A stretch of DNA of 25,240 nt from assembly GCA_013205335.1 (NCBI GenBank), contig JABMNB010000099.1, positions 1 through 25,240 of the forward strand, in the 5' to 3' direction. The notes beneath the pieces were generated by a model. The model searched no databases. It had not been told where the DNA came from and saw only the letters and a program-made list of their open reading frames with translations. Below are positions 1 through 9,514 of the stretch, one piece after another. Position numbers and translations under genes: made by a program. Position 1 is the stretch's first letter; every line of letters starts with the position of its first letter. The stretch comes from Rhodospirillales bacterium (GTDB lineage Bacteria; Pseudomonadota; Alphaproteobacteria; Reyranellales; Reyranellaceae).

Positions 1-1209
<1,209 letters not shown>

Positions 1210-1213
<4 letters not shown>

Positions 1214-2751
1214 GGTTTCTCCTCAAGTGCGGGCAGGAAGCCGGCGCCGACGGTTGCGACGATCGTGCCGTCGGCCACGAGCGCGGTGGCCGTCTCGATG
1301 TCGGGATGGAAATGGCGGTCGTCTTCGAGATGCGGCACCTCGCGGCGCAACCGCGTGCGCACCGCCTCGAGCGGCGGGCTGGACGCCAGCGGCCGATGGA
1401 AGTCGCAGCCCTGCGCCGCCGCAAGAAGCTCGATGCCGATCACCGACGAAACATTGGCCGCCATCTCGAGCAGCCGCCGCGCGCCGTGCGCCGCCATCGA
1501 GACATGGTCTTCCTGGTTGGCCGAGGTCGGGATCGAATCGACGCTGGCGGGATAGGCGCGCTGCTTGTTTTCGGACACCAGCGCCGCCGCCGTGACCTGC
1601 GGGATCATGAAGCCCGAGTTGAGGCCCGGCCGCGGCGTCAGGAAGGCCGGCAGGCCCGACAGGGCCGGATCGACCAGCATGGCGATGCGGCGCTCGGCCA
1701 GGGAGCCGATCTCGCACAGCGCCAGCGCGATGATGTCGGCGGCAAACGCCACCGGCTCGGCGTGGAAGTTGCCGCCCGACAGAGCCTCGTCCGGATCGGT
1801 GAAGATCAGCGGATTGTCGGTGACGCCGTTGGCTTCGGTCGCCAGCGTCGTCGCCGCCTGCCGCAGGATGTCGAGCACGGCGCCCATGACCTGCGGCTGG
1901 CAGCGCAGGCAATAGGGATCCTGCACGCGCTCGTCGCCCACCAGGTGCGAGGCGCGGATGGCCGAGCCCGTCATCAGGCGACGCAGCGCTTCCGCGGCCG
2001 CGATCTGGCCTGCGTGGCGGCGCAACTGGTGGATGCGCGGATCGAACGGCGCGTCCGAGCCGCGCGCGGCGTCGGTCGAGAGCGCCCCGGTGACCAGCGC
2101 CGCGCCATGAAGGTTCTCCGCCTCGAACAGCCCGGCCAGTGCATAGGCGGTCGAGAACTGCGTGCCGTTCAGCAGGGCGAGGCCTTCCTTGGCGCCCAGC
2201 ACCAGCGGCTTAAGCCCGGCATCGCCCAGCGCCTTGGCGGCGGGCACGACCTCGCCCCCGACCAGGAAAGAGCCGACGCCGATCATCGCCGCGCTCATGT
2301 GCGCGAGCGGCGCAAGATCGCCCGAGGCGCCGACCGAGCCCTGGCAGGGCACGACGGGGATCAGGCCCTCCGCGAGCAGCGTCTCCAGAAGCCGCACCGT
2401 GGCGGGCTGCACGCCGGACGCGCCCTGCGACAGGCTGCCGAGCTTCAACGCCATCATCAGCCGCACGACGGGCACGGGCACCGGCGCACCGACACCGGCG
2501 GCGTGGCTGAGCACGATGTTGCGCTGAAGGGTTTGCAGGTCGGCGGCTTCGATCCGCACGCTCGCCAGCTTTCCGAAGCCGGTGTTGATGCCATAGACGG
2601 GCTGCCCCCTGGCGAGGATCGACGCCACGGCGCGCGCCGATGTCTCGATAGCCACGTAGGCAGTGGGATCGAGGCTCACCGCGGCGCCGCGATAGATGTC
2701 GCGCCAGCCCGAAAGCGGAACGGCTCCGGGCGTTATCACGATCGGCGTCAT
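1210..2751 (-). CDS. hutH: Histidine ammonia-lyase
   Basis: This is the first committed enzyme of histidine catabolism, converting L-histidine to trans-urocanate and ammonia in the cytoplasm. The 513-residue product has the family's usual length. It carries the Ala-Ser-Gly triad (142-144, within VGASGDLAPLAH) that cyclises into the MIO cofactor. It also has the conserved YGINTGFG segment with Tyr53, equivalent to the catalytic tyrosine of the Pseudomonas enzyme. The start MTPIVITPG at 2751 overlaps the hutI stop by 4 bp (ATGA), and its own stop overlaps the hutU start in the same way. The three genes are therefore almost certainly one translationally coupled transcript driven from the hutI promoter. 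An open frame continues upstream in the same phase but is only the shadow of hutI. Confidence 0.97.
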
Positions 2752-3947
2752 CTGCCCCTCCAGACCCGCGCGTGCAGCGGATTGAACCCCATGCGGTAGA
2801 CGAGTTCGGCCGGGCGCTCGATGTCCCAGATAGCGAGATCGCACCATTTGCCGGCTTCCAGCGTGCCGACGCTGTCGAGGCAGCCCAGCGCCCGCGCCGC
2901 CTCGCGCGTGACGCCCGCGAGGCACTCGTCGACCGTGAGCCGGAACAGCGTCGCACCCATGTTCATCGCCAGCAGCAGCGAGGTGAGCGGCGACGTACCG
3001 GGATTGCTGTCGGAGGCGAGAGCGATCCTGACGCCGTGCCGGCGCAGCAGCTCGACCGGCGGCTTGTGCGTCTCGCGCACGAAATAGAACGCGCCCGGCA
3101 GCAGGACGGCGACGGTGCCGGCCGCCGCGAGCGCCCTTACGCCCGGTTCGTCGACATGCTCCAGGTGATCGGCCGAAAGCGCGCCGAAACGGGCCGCCAG
3201 GCTGGCGCCGTGCAGGTTGGAGAGCTGCTCGGCATGCAGTTTTACGCGCAGGCCTTCGGCCTTGGCTGCCTCGAACACGCGCCCGATCTGTTCCGGCGTG
3301 AAGGCGATGCCCTCGCAGAAGCCGTCCACCGCGTCGGCCAGCCCCGCCTGGGCAACGGCCGGCAGCATCTCGTCGCAGACCGTGGCGATGTAGGCATCCT
3401 TGTCGCCGTTCGCTTCCGGCGGCAGCGCATGCGCGCCGAGGAACGTCGTCCTCACCGACAGCGGCCGGACCTCGGCGATGCGCCGCGCGGCCCGCAGCGA
3501 CTTCAGTTCGGTGGCGAGGTCGAGCCCGTAGCCCGACTTGATCTCCATCGTCGTGACGCCCTCGGCAATCAGCGCATCGACCCGCGGCAGGGCGCCGGCG
3601 ACCAGCGCCTCCTCCGTCGCCGCACGGGTCGCCCGCATGGTCGACACGATGCCGCCGCCGGCGCGCGCGATCTCCTCGTAGCTGGCTCCGGCCAGACGCA
3701 GCTCGAACTCGTGCGCGCGGTTGCCGCCGTAGACGATATGGGTGTGGCAATCGACCAGGCCCGGTGTGATCCAGCGGCCGGCGCAATCGATGGTCTCGCG
3801 CGCATCGAGCGACGGCGCGTCTGCCGCTGCGCCGGCAAAGACGATGCGGCCGTCGCGCGCGGCCACAAGCCCATCCTCGACCGGGCCCAGCCCGTCGCCG
3901 GCCAGGGTCGCGAGGCGCGCATTCTTCCAGAGGCGGTCACATTGCAT
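2748..3947 (-). CDS. hutI: Imidazolonepropionase
   Basis: A zinc or iron amidohydrolase that opens the ring of 4-imidazolone-5-propionate to give N-formimino-L-glutamate, the third histidine-degradation step. The 399-residue protein begins MQCDRLWKNARL. It shows the metal-binding HTH pair (His68, His70), later ligand histidines at about 173 and 238 (KLHAEQ), and the ASDSNPG motif with Asp313, the normal amidohydrolase set. The ATG at 3947 is chosen because AAGGG (minus strand, 3956-3952) lies 4 nt upstream. A second in-frame ATG at 3971 would add eight residues but lies inside the operator palindrome and lacks a ribosome site. This is the first gene of the hutI-hutH-hutU unit, divergent from hutF across 30 bp and probably repressed by HutC. 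Confidence 0.96.
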   Translation of the reverse strand: MQCDRLWKNARLATLAGDGLGPVEDGLVAARDGRIVFAGAAADAPSLDARETIDCAGRWITPGLVDCHTHIVYGGNRAHEFELRLAGASYEEIARAGGGIVSTMRATRAATEEALVAGALPRVDALIAEGVTTMEIKSGYGLDLATELKSLRAARRIAEVRPLSVRTTFLGAHALPPEANGDKDAYIATVCDEMLPAVAQAGLADAVDGFCEGIAFTPEQIGRVFEAAKAEGLRVKLHAEQLSNLHGASLAARFGALSADHLEHVDEPGVRALAAAGTVAVLLPGAFYFVRETHKPPVELLRRHGVRIALASDSNPGTSPLTSLLLAMNMGATLFRLTVDECLAGVTREAARALGCLDSVGTLEAGKWCDLAIWDIERPAELVYRMGFNPLHARVWRGR

Positions 3948-3954
3948 GTGGCCC

Positions 3955-3976
3955 TTATTATGACTATACATAATAA
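3955..3976. promoter_or_regulatory. Likely HutC operator in the hutI/hutF divergent promoter
   Basis: A 22-bp inverted repeat with perfect 8-bp arms, TTATTATG and CATAATAA, around the centre ACTATA. It fills most of the 30 bp between hutI and hutF and is strikingly AT-rich in this GC-rich DNA. The central octamer GACTATAC (3962-3969) shares the repeat's axis. It differs by one base from the GTnTAnAC pattern described for HutC-subfamily GntR repressors; the other strand reads GTATAGTC. -10-like hexamers face both ways: TATACA at 3965-3970 on plus and TATAGT at 3968-3963 on minus. A bound repressor could block both transcripts. The repeat is seen directly; its use as the HutC site is inferred from hutC lying in the locus. 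Confidence 0.75.
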
Positions 3977-3977
3977 C

Positions 3978-5345
3978 ATGTCCAGAACCGACCTGTGGTT
4001 CCGCTCCCTGCTCCTGCCCGACGGCTGGGCCGACAGCGTTCGCCTCGTCGTGGCGGATGGCCGGATTGAAGCAGTGCTTAAAGACACTCCGGCTACGGCC
4101 GGGGACGAACTTCACGAGATCGGGTTGCCGGGCCTGCCCAACCTGCACAGCCACGCCTTCCAGCGCGGCATGGCGGGCCTCGCCGAGCGGCGCGGCGCCA
4201 CGGCCGACAGCTTCTGGACCTGGCGCGAGGCGATGTACCGCTTCGTCGACCATATGGGCCCCGACGAGGTCGAGGCGATCGCGGCACAGGCCTTCCTCGA
4301 GATGCTCGAAAGCGGTTTTACGCGCGTCGGCGAATTCCATTACGTGCATCACGATGCCAGCGGGGCGCCGTACGCCGATATAGCCGAACTGGCGACGCGC
4401 ATTGCCGCTGCCGCCGGCGAGACCGGCATCGCGCTGACGCTCCTCCCCGTCTTCTATCTCCACGCCGGTTTCGGTGGCCTGCCGGCGGCCCCCGGCCAGC
4501 GGCGCTTCGTCAACGACATCGGGCGCTACGGCAGGCTGGTCGAGGCCAGCCGCAAGGCCGTCTCTTCCTTGCCCGGTGCGTTGGTCGGCATCGCACCGCA
4601 CAGTCTGCGCGCCGCCACGCCGGCGGAGATCGCGGAAATCCTGCCGCTGGCCGCCGGCGGCCCCGTCCACATCCATGTCGCCGAGCAGACGAAAGAGGTC
4701 GAGGATTGCCTCGCCTGGTCCGGCAGGCGGCCGGTCGAATTCCTGCTCGAGCGCCTGCCGGTCGACGAACGCTGGTGCCTGGTCCATGCGACGCACGTCA
4801 CCGAAGCCGAGATCGACGGCATCGTGGCACGAGGGGCAATCGTGGGCCTCTGTCCAATCACCGAAGCCAATCTCGGCGACGGCCTCTTTGCGGCGCAGGT
4901 CTTCGCGGATCGCGGCGGCCGGTTCGGTATCGGTTCGGACTCCAACGTCCTGATCGATGCCGCCGAGGAGCTTCGCCTGCTCGAGTACGGACAGCGCCTC
5001 GCTCTGCGCACGCGCAACGCTCTGGCGCGGGCTTCGACGCCCTCGGTGGGACGCAGCCTGATCGACGCGACCCTTGCCGGCGGCGCACAGGCGCTCGGCG
5101 CGCCGTCGACGCTGGCCGTCGGACAGTCGGCGGACCTCGTCAGCCTGAAGGCCGACGGCAATGCCCTCGCGCATCGCCGTCACGACCAATGGCTCGATGG
5201 CTGGATCTTCGCCGGCGGCCGCCAGGCCGTGGACTGCGTCTGGCGGGCCGGCGCCAAGCTCGTGACCGGCGGCCGGCACATCCATCGCGAGGTGATCGGC
5301 CGACGCTACCGGCAGGCGCTGCACAGGGTGCTGCAAGGATCGTGA
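3978..5345 (+). CDS. hutF: Formimidoylglutamate deiminase
   Basis: Hydrolyses N-formimino-L-glutamate to N-formyl-L-glutamate and ammonia, so this organism uses the two-step HutF/HutG branch of histidine degradation and not direct HutG formiminoglutamase. The 455-residue protein has the amidohydrolase metal set: HSHAFQR (His57, His59), HIHVAEQ (His231, His233), His270/His273 in VHATHV, and the catalytic-type aspartate in GSDSNV (Asp321). The start is uncertain. The ATG at 3978 has no ribosome-binding sequence, and a TATACA -10-like box ends 7 nt before it, so the message may be leaderless. An in-frame ATG at 3960 would add MTIHNN but lies inside the operator. The gene ends in a GTGA overlap with hutC. 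Confidence 0.95.
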   Translation: MSRTDLWFRSLLLPDGWADSVRLVVADGRIEAVLKDTPATAGDELHEIGLPGLPNLHSHAFQRGMAGLAERRGATADSFWTWREAMYRFVDHMGPDEVEAIAAQAFLEMLESGFTRVGEFHYVHHDASGAPYADIAELATRIAAAAGETGIALTLLPVFYLHAGFGGLPAAPGQRRFVNDIGRYGRLVEASRKAVSSLPGALVGIAPHSLRAATPAEIAEILPLAAGGPVHIHVAEQTKEVEDCLAWSGRRPVEFLLERLPVDERWCLVHATHVTEAEIDGIVARGAIVGLCPITEANLGDGLFAAQVFADRGGRFGIGSDSNVLIDAAEELRLLEYGQRLALRTRNALARASTPSVGRSLIDATLAGGAQALGAPSTLAVGQSADLVSLKADGNALAHRRHDQWLDGWIFAGGRQAVDCVWRAGAKLVTGGRHIHREVIGRRYRQALHRVLQGS

Positions 5346-6061
5346 CCGCGGTGCCGGTGTCCCTCCATCAGAAGATCCTCGGCGACCTGCAGGGCAAGAT
5401 CCTGTCGGGCAAGCTGGCGCCAGGCGCGCGTATCGCCACCGAGCACGAGCTCGCGGCGTCGTACGACTGTTCGCGCATGACGGTGAGCAACGTGCTGGCC
5501 AAGCTCGCCCGCGCCGGCCTGGTCGAGCGCCGCCGCAAGGCCGGCACCTTCGTCACGCGGCCGCAATCGCAGGCGGCGGTTCTCGAGATCCACGACATCA
5601 AGGCCGAGGTTCTGGCGCTCGGCCGGCCCTATCGCTTCGAACTGGTCTCCCGCGCCACCCGGCGAAGCACGGCGCTGGATCGCGCCCGTCTGGAGACCCG
5701 GTCGGCCGGTCGGGTGATCGAGCTGGTCGCCCGGCATTTCGCCGGCTCAAAAGTCTTCTGCCTGGAAGAGCGGCTGATCAACCTGGAGGCCGTGCCGCAG
5801 GCGGCCGAGGAAGACTTCCGCGATGTGGCGCCCGGCCGGTGGCTGCTGGACAGCGTGCCGTGGACCGCGGCGGAACACAGGATCAGCGCCAGCAACGCTC
5901 CGAGGGCCGTGGCCGCGGCCCTGTCGGTGCCGTCGCACACGGCCTGCCTGATCGTCGAACGCCGGACCTGGCGGGCCGCTCTGCCCATCACCCACGTTCG
6001 CCTCACCTATCCCGGCGATTCGCACAAGCTCGTTGCCCGGTTCACGCCCGCCCAGGGCTGA
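5342..6061 (+). CDS. hutC: Histidine-utilisation repressor, GntR/HutC family
   Basis: A transcription repressor that in this family releases DNA when it binds urocanate. Residues about 8-75 form the GntR winged helix-turn-helix (LHQKILGDLQGKI ... EHELAASYDCSRMTVSNVL ... KAGTF). Residues about 80-235 form the UTRA ligand-binding domain typical of HutC. At 239 residues it is close to the usual length. The GTG at 5342 overlaps the hutF stop (GTGA), which argues for coupled translation. The ribosome site AAGGA (5335-5339) is only 2 nt from this GTG, so an in-frame GTG at 5351 is an alternative. Its likely target is the palindrome between hutI and hutF, which would also give autoregulation through the hutF-hutC transcript. 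The family assignment is strong and the symbol follows from context. Confidence 0.92.
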   Translation: MTAVPVSLHQKILGDLQGKILSGKLAPGARIATEHELAASYDCSRMTVSNVLAKLARAGLVERRRKAGTFVTRPQSQAAVLEIHDIKAEVLALGRPYRFELVSRATRRSTALDRARLETRSAGRVIELVARHFAGSKVFCLEERLINLEAVPQAAEEDFRDVAPGRWLLDSVPWTAAEHRISASNAPRAVAAALSVPSHTACLIVERRTWRAALPITHVRLTYPGDSHKLVARFTPAQG

Positions 6062-6068
6062 GCGCCCG

Positions 6069-6081
6069 CCGCTCCTAGCGG
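6069..6081. terminator. Small stem-loop between the convergent ends of hutC and the M20 hydrolase
   Basis: A 5-bp perfect stem, CCGCT and AGCGG, closes a 3-nt loop in the 13-bp gap between two convergent genes and includes the M20 hydrolase stop codon. It could slow transcription from either side, but neither strand has a following T-run, so a terminator role is a guess. Confidence 0.25.
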
Positions 6082-7313
6082 TTCGCCCGGGTGACGGCGG
6101 CGTTCAGCAGGAGGTTGGCGCCGGGAATCGAGCGGGTGAGCTCGATCGCCTCGTGCACGTTGTGGCTGATGCCTTCGAAGCAGGGCGTGAAGATCATCGC
6201 CGTCGGCGCCATCGTCGCCACCGCATAGGCGTCATGGCCGGCCTGGCTCCTCATCTCCCGATAGGGCAGGCCGAGTTCGTCGGCCGTCGTCTTCAGGAGA
6301 TCGATGCATTCGGGCGCGAACAGCTCGCTGCCCCAGCTCCAGCCTTCGGCGACCTCGATCCCGACATTGGCCTTCTTCGCCGACGCGGCGATTGCGGCAT
6401 CGACGTCGGCGCGCATTGCCTTGAAGCGGTCGCCATCGATGTGGCGGAAGTCGATGGTGAGCTTGACCTGCTCGGCATAGGTGCCGGCCAGGTTGGGAAA
6501 GCTTTCGATCCGCGTCGTCGTGGTGCGGCCCTCGTCGGCGGCATAGGCGAGGCCGATGTCGTTGACCGCGGCGATGACATAGCCGGCGCCGACCAGCGCG
6601 TTGCGCCGCATCGCCATCGGCGTGCCGCCGGCGTGGCCGGTATCGCCGTTGATCGTGAGCCTGAGCGCCTGGGTTTTGTAGCCGCCCACCACGATGCCGA
6701 TGTCGCAGCCCTCGCGGTCCAGCACCGGCGCCTGCTCGATGTGGAGTTCCAGATAGGCATCGAATTCGCGACCCACCGGGGCGGACCCGGCATAGCCGAT
6801 TTCGTCGAGCGCCTGCTCGACCGTGATGCCGGCATCGTCGGTGGTGGCCAGCACACTCTCCAGGGTCAGCACCTTGGCGAAGGCCATCGAGCCCATCATC
6901 GGCGGGTTGAAGCGCGCGCCTTCTTCATTGGTCCAGCAGATGACCTCGATGCCGCGCCTGGTCTGCAGGCCGCGGTCGTTCAGCGTCCGCACCACTTCCA
7001 GCCCGCACAGCACGCCCAGGATGCCGTCATACCGTCCACCGCAGATCTGCGTGTCGAGATGGCTCCCGATCGCGACCGGCGGCAGCGACGGATCGGTGCC
7101 GGGGCGGCGCGCAAAGATGTTGCCGAGCCGATCGATCTCGACGGTGCAGCCCGCCGTCTTCGCCCATTCCACGAACAGGTCGCGCATCTGCTTGTCCTCG
7201 GCCGACAGAGCGAGGCGGCGCAGGCCGACGTCGCGAAAGCGGCCGATCTCCGCCGATCGTTCGAGACTGTCCCACAGACGCTCGGGATTGATCTCCAGGA
7301 CGTTTGCGACCAT
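6075..7313 (-). CDS. M20-family amidohydrolase (N-carbamoyl-L-amino acid hydrolase / allantoate amidohydrolase type)
   Basis: A cytoplasmic metal-dependent hydrolase of the hydantoinase/carbamoylase branch of peptidase family M20. The 412 residues have the usual length and metal-site order: GSHLDT (His85, Asp87), YDGILG (Asp96), the TNEEG pair (Glu130, Glu131), ELHIEQ (His191), and GISHNVHE near 381-388 (His384 or His387). GHAGGTPM (His227) and GHDA (His360) are the dimer-interface and substrate-site signatures. Relatives remove carbamoyl or ureido groups from N-carbamoyl amino acids, beta-ureidopropionate or allantoate, and the sequence alone does not choose between them. No hydantoinase or purine gene lies nearby. 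It ends 13 bp from hutC, which raises the possibility that it removes the formyl group of N-formylglutamate; that is inference. It is divergent from the GMC gene at 7401 across 87 bp. Confidence 0.88.
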   Translation of the reverse strand: MVANVLEINPERLWDSLERSAEIGRFRDVGLRRLALSAEDKQMRDLFVEWAKTAGCTVEIDRLGNIFARRPGTDPSLPPVAIGSHLDTQICGGRYDGILGVLCGLEVVRTLNDRGLQTRRGIEVICWTNEEGARFNPPMMGSMAFAKVLTLESVLATTDDAGITVEQALDEIGYAGSAPVGREFDAYLELHIEQAPVLDREGCDIGIVVGGYKTQALRLTINGDTGHAGGTPMAMRRNALVGAGYVIAAVNDIGLAYAADEGRTTTTRIESFPNLAGTYAEQVKLTIDFRHIDGDRFKAMRADVDAAIAASAKKANVGIEVAEGWSWGSELFAPECIDLLKTTADELGLPYREMRSQAGHDAYAVATMAPTAMIFTPCFEGISHNVHEAIELTRSIPGANLLLNAAVTRANR

Positions 7314-7400
7314 GCGGCGCTCCTTTTGCGTGCGGCTTTCCGAACCGGCGATGGCATTCTACCAAGAAGCGTGCCAGCCCTTCGAAAGCAGTGCCCCATC

Positions 7401-8975
7401 ATGGACGACGATTACGACTACATCATCATCGGTGGTGGCTCGGCCGGCGCGACCCTCGCGGCGCGGCTGAGCGAAGATCCGGCAATTCGCGTCCTGCTGC
7501 TCGAAGCCGGCCGCGATTTCCGCACCAGCGAGACGCCGCACCATCTGCGCATTCCCAATCCGCTGCGGGCCATCGGCGACGACAATTACCGCTACCCGAA
7601 GCTGCTGGCACGGCGCACCGAGCGCCAGGAACCCAAGCTGCTGTGGCGTGGCCGGGCGATCGGCGGCAGCTCGACCATCAACGGACAGATCGCCATCCGC
7701 GGCATTCCCGAGGACTTCGAGGACTGGGCGTCCGTGGGGGCCGCGGGCTGGGGCTGGGAAGCCTGCCTGCCCTATTTCCGCAAGCTCGAAACCGACGTCG
7801 ACTTCGGCGATGCGCCCTATCACGGCAAGGAGGGTCCGCTTCCGGTCTATCGCGCGCCCGTCGACCAGTGGGGGTCCGTCGACCGTGCCCTGAGGGAGGC
7901 CGCCCTCGGCCTCGGCTATCCGTGGTGCGACGACCACAATGCGCCGCAAGGTACCGGCATCTCTCCCTACGCGATCAACAGCCGGCAGGGCCTGCGCATC
8001 TCGACCAACGACGGCTATCTGGAGCCCGCGCGCGGCCGCTCCAACCTCACGATCGTCGGCGACGCGGTCGTCGACACGCTGCAGTTCGAAGGCAACCGCC
8101 CGCATGTCAGCGGCGTCCGCGTCGCGGTCGGCGGCGAGCCGCGGCAGGTGCGGGCACGCCGCGAGGTCATCCTGTCGGCGGGCGCCATTCACTCGCCGGC
8201 GATCCTGCAACGCTCCGGCATCGGCCCGCGCGACTGGCTCGGCGACCTTGGCATCGAGGTGGTGGCCGACCGCCCGGTCGGGAAGCATCTGCTCGATCAC
8301 CCGATCCTCGGCCTGATGCTCGAGCTGCGCGACGACGCACGGGTCAGCACCCTGATGCATCGCCATACCAATTGCTGCCTGCGCTACGCCTCGAAGCTCG
8401 CGGGCGCCGGCCTCAACGACATGATCATGATCGCCGGCAACCTGCGGCCGGAGGAAGATGGCGGCACCGCGCGGGCGCGCCTCGCCGTTTCGGCTTTCCA
8501 GGCCTTCAGCGAAGGCACCGTCCGCATCGCGACGCGCGATCCAGCCATCGATCCGCGCGTCGACGAGCGCATGCTGTCGGACGAAAGCGATCTCGTCCGC
8601 ATGCGCGACGGCGTGCACCGCATGCGGGACCTCTGCCTGCAGCCTGCCTTCAAGGCGATATCGACGCGCGTCGAGTACGGCACGACGGGACGCTCGATCG
8701 AGGAGCCTTTCGAGCCCGAGGCGCTGGACGACTGGATGTTTGCCGAATGCTCCGACGCCCAGCATGCCAGCGGGACGTGCCGCATGGGGGCCGTCGACGA
8801 TCCGCGCTCGGTGGTGGACCCGGAGTGCCGCGTGATCGGCTGCACCGGGCTGCGCGTCGTCGACGCTTCGATCATGCCGACCGTCGTGCGTGCCAACACG
8901 CACTTCACGACGGTGATGGTCGCGGAGAAGATGGCGGACGAGATGAAAAAGTCTCGTCCGCGAAGCGGCGCCTAG
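7401..8975 (+). CDS. GMC-family FAD oxidoreductase (choline dehydrogenase-like), first copy
   Basis: A flavin-dependent alcohol dehydrogenase or oxidase of the glucose-methanol-choline family, 524 residues. The N-terminal Rossmann motif IIGGGSAG (9-16) and LLLEAGRD bind FAD, and GGSSTING (88-95) is the first GMC signature. The second signature region, HASGTCRMG, supplies His455, and Asn499 (in RANTHFTT) lies 44 residues later. This is the His/Asn catalytic pair and spacing of choline oxidase, and not the His/His pair of glucose oxidase. The start at 7401 is fixed by homology, since the FAD motif begins a few residues in. There is no signal peptide, so it is cytoplasmic. The substrate is unknown; no betaine aldehyde dehydrogenase or choline transporter is nearby, so calling it BetA would be unsafe. 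Its stop interlocks with the convergent gene at 8972. Confidence 0.93.
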   Translation: MDDDYDYIIIGGGSAGATLAARLSEDPAIRVLLLEAGRDFRTSETPHHLRIPNPLRAIGDDNYRYPKLLARRTERQEPKLLWRGRAIGGSSTINGQIAIRGIPEDFEDWASVGAAGWGWEACLPYFRKLETDVDFGDAPYHGKEGPLPVYRAPVDQWGSVDRALREAALGLGYPWCDDHNAPQGTGISPYAINSRQGLRISTNDGYLEPARGRSNLTIVGDAVVDTLQFEGNRPHVSGVRVAVGGEPRQVRARREVILSAGAIHSPAILQRSGIGPRDWLGDLGIEVVADRPVGKHLLDHPILGLMLELRDDARVSTLMHRHTNCCLRYASKLAGAGLNDMIMIAGNLRPEEDGGTARARLAVSAFQAFSEGTVRIATRDPAIDPRVDERMLSDESDLVRMRDGVHRMRDLCLQPAFKAISTRVEYGTTGRSIEEPFEPEALDDWMFAECSDAQHASGTCRMGAVDDPRSVVDPECRVIGCTGLRVVDASIMPTVVRANTHFTTVMVAEKMADEMKKSRPRSGA

Positions 8976-9382
8976 CCCGGGAGAGCCTTCGACCGGGCCC
9001 GGTTCTGGGCATCGGTGCAGTTCTGGCCCCTGAGCGGAGCGCGGATTTTCCAGCACATCGTCTCGTCGTCCCGGGTGACTCCGGAATTGCAGTAGAAGAC
9101 ATCCTTCTTCTTCTGCAGCCAGACCCCGCCCGGAACGGCCGCCTTGATCTCGTAGCTGTCGGCCAGAAGGTCCGACGTCGACAGGCCGCGCTGTTCCTGA
9201 TGCTGCGACGCGCAGGTCGTTTCACCCGGCATGACGGATGATTGCGGAATCGCTGCAGATTGTGGCGCAGCCTGCGGCCCACCCGATTCGCTAAAGACAG
9301 CCGTCTGGGCATAGGCCAAGGCCGCAACCGACAGGACAGCGACCGCCACACCCGAAACTATCAATTTCGTGTTCGTTAACAT
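8972..9382 (-). CDS. Small exported protein of unknown function with four cysteines
   Basis: I do not recognise this 136-residue protein. Residues 1-25 form a clear Sec signal peptide: a Lys near the N-terminus, a hydrophobic core VAVAVLSVAALA, and an AYA-Q cleavage site. A low-complexity Gln/Pro/Ser/Ala stretch follows to about residue 52. The C-terminal part carries four cysteines (in TTCAS, FYCNS, TMCWK and QNCTD), which could make two disulfides in the periplasm or outside the cell, and a basic KKK segment after VWLQ. The ATG at 9382 has GGGG 7 nt upstream. The signal peptide and ordinary codon use make it a likely real gene. It follows pepN on the same strand across a 132-bp gap that holds its own possible promoter, so it may be transcribed alone. 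Confidence 0.75.
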   Translation of the reverse strand: MLTNTKLIVSGVAVAVLSVAALAYAQTAVFSESGGPQAAPQSAAIPQSSVMPGETTCASQHQEQRGLSTSDLLADSYEIKAAVPGGVWLQKKKDVFYCNSGVTRDDETMCWKIRAPLRGQNCTDAQNRARSKALPG

Positions 9383-9398
9383 GTTCAGACCCCAATTT

Positions 9399-9429
9399 TT
9401 CCGGCCAGCGCCCCACGCGCCGGCCGGAA
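9399..9429. other. Strong stem-loop ahead of the small exported protein
   Basis: Perfect 8-bp arms TTCCGGCC (9399-9406) and GGCCGGAA (9422-9429) enclose a single A/C mismatch, a further GCGC/GCGC stem and a 5-nt loop. On the minus strand it lies between the pepN stop and the exported-protein start, ending 16 nt before that ATG and leaving the GGGG ribosome site free. It could be a pepN terminator or a 5'-leader structure. No T-run follows it on the minus strand, which weakens the terminator reading. Confidence 0.5.
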
Positions 9430-9451
9430 CTCATTTTCCCACTACCCGATG

Positions 9452-9482
9452 CTATAGTTGCACCCTTACAGCAATCTTTCAA
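9452..9482 (-). promoter_or_regulatory. Possible promoter of the small exported protein
   Basis: On the minus strand TTGAAA (9482-9477) and CTATAG (9457-9452) resemble -35 and alphaproteobacterial -10 boxes, but the 19-bp spacer is longer than the preferred 17. If used, transcription would start near 9445 and the stem-loop at 9399-9429 would sit in the leader. Confidence 0.3.
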
Positions 9483-9514
9483 GTGGCAGTCACGGTAAAA
9501 TAATGGATGCCGGG

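Noticed and set aside
6075..7313. Naming the M20 hydrolase hutG
   Set aside because: HutG deformylase belongs to a different family (FGase fold); position beside hutC suggests a link but does not justify the symbol.
7401..8975. Naming the first GMC gene betA
   Set aside because: GMC motifs are shared by many alcohol dehydrogenases; no betaine aldehyde dehydrogenase, betI or choline transporter is present.
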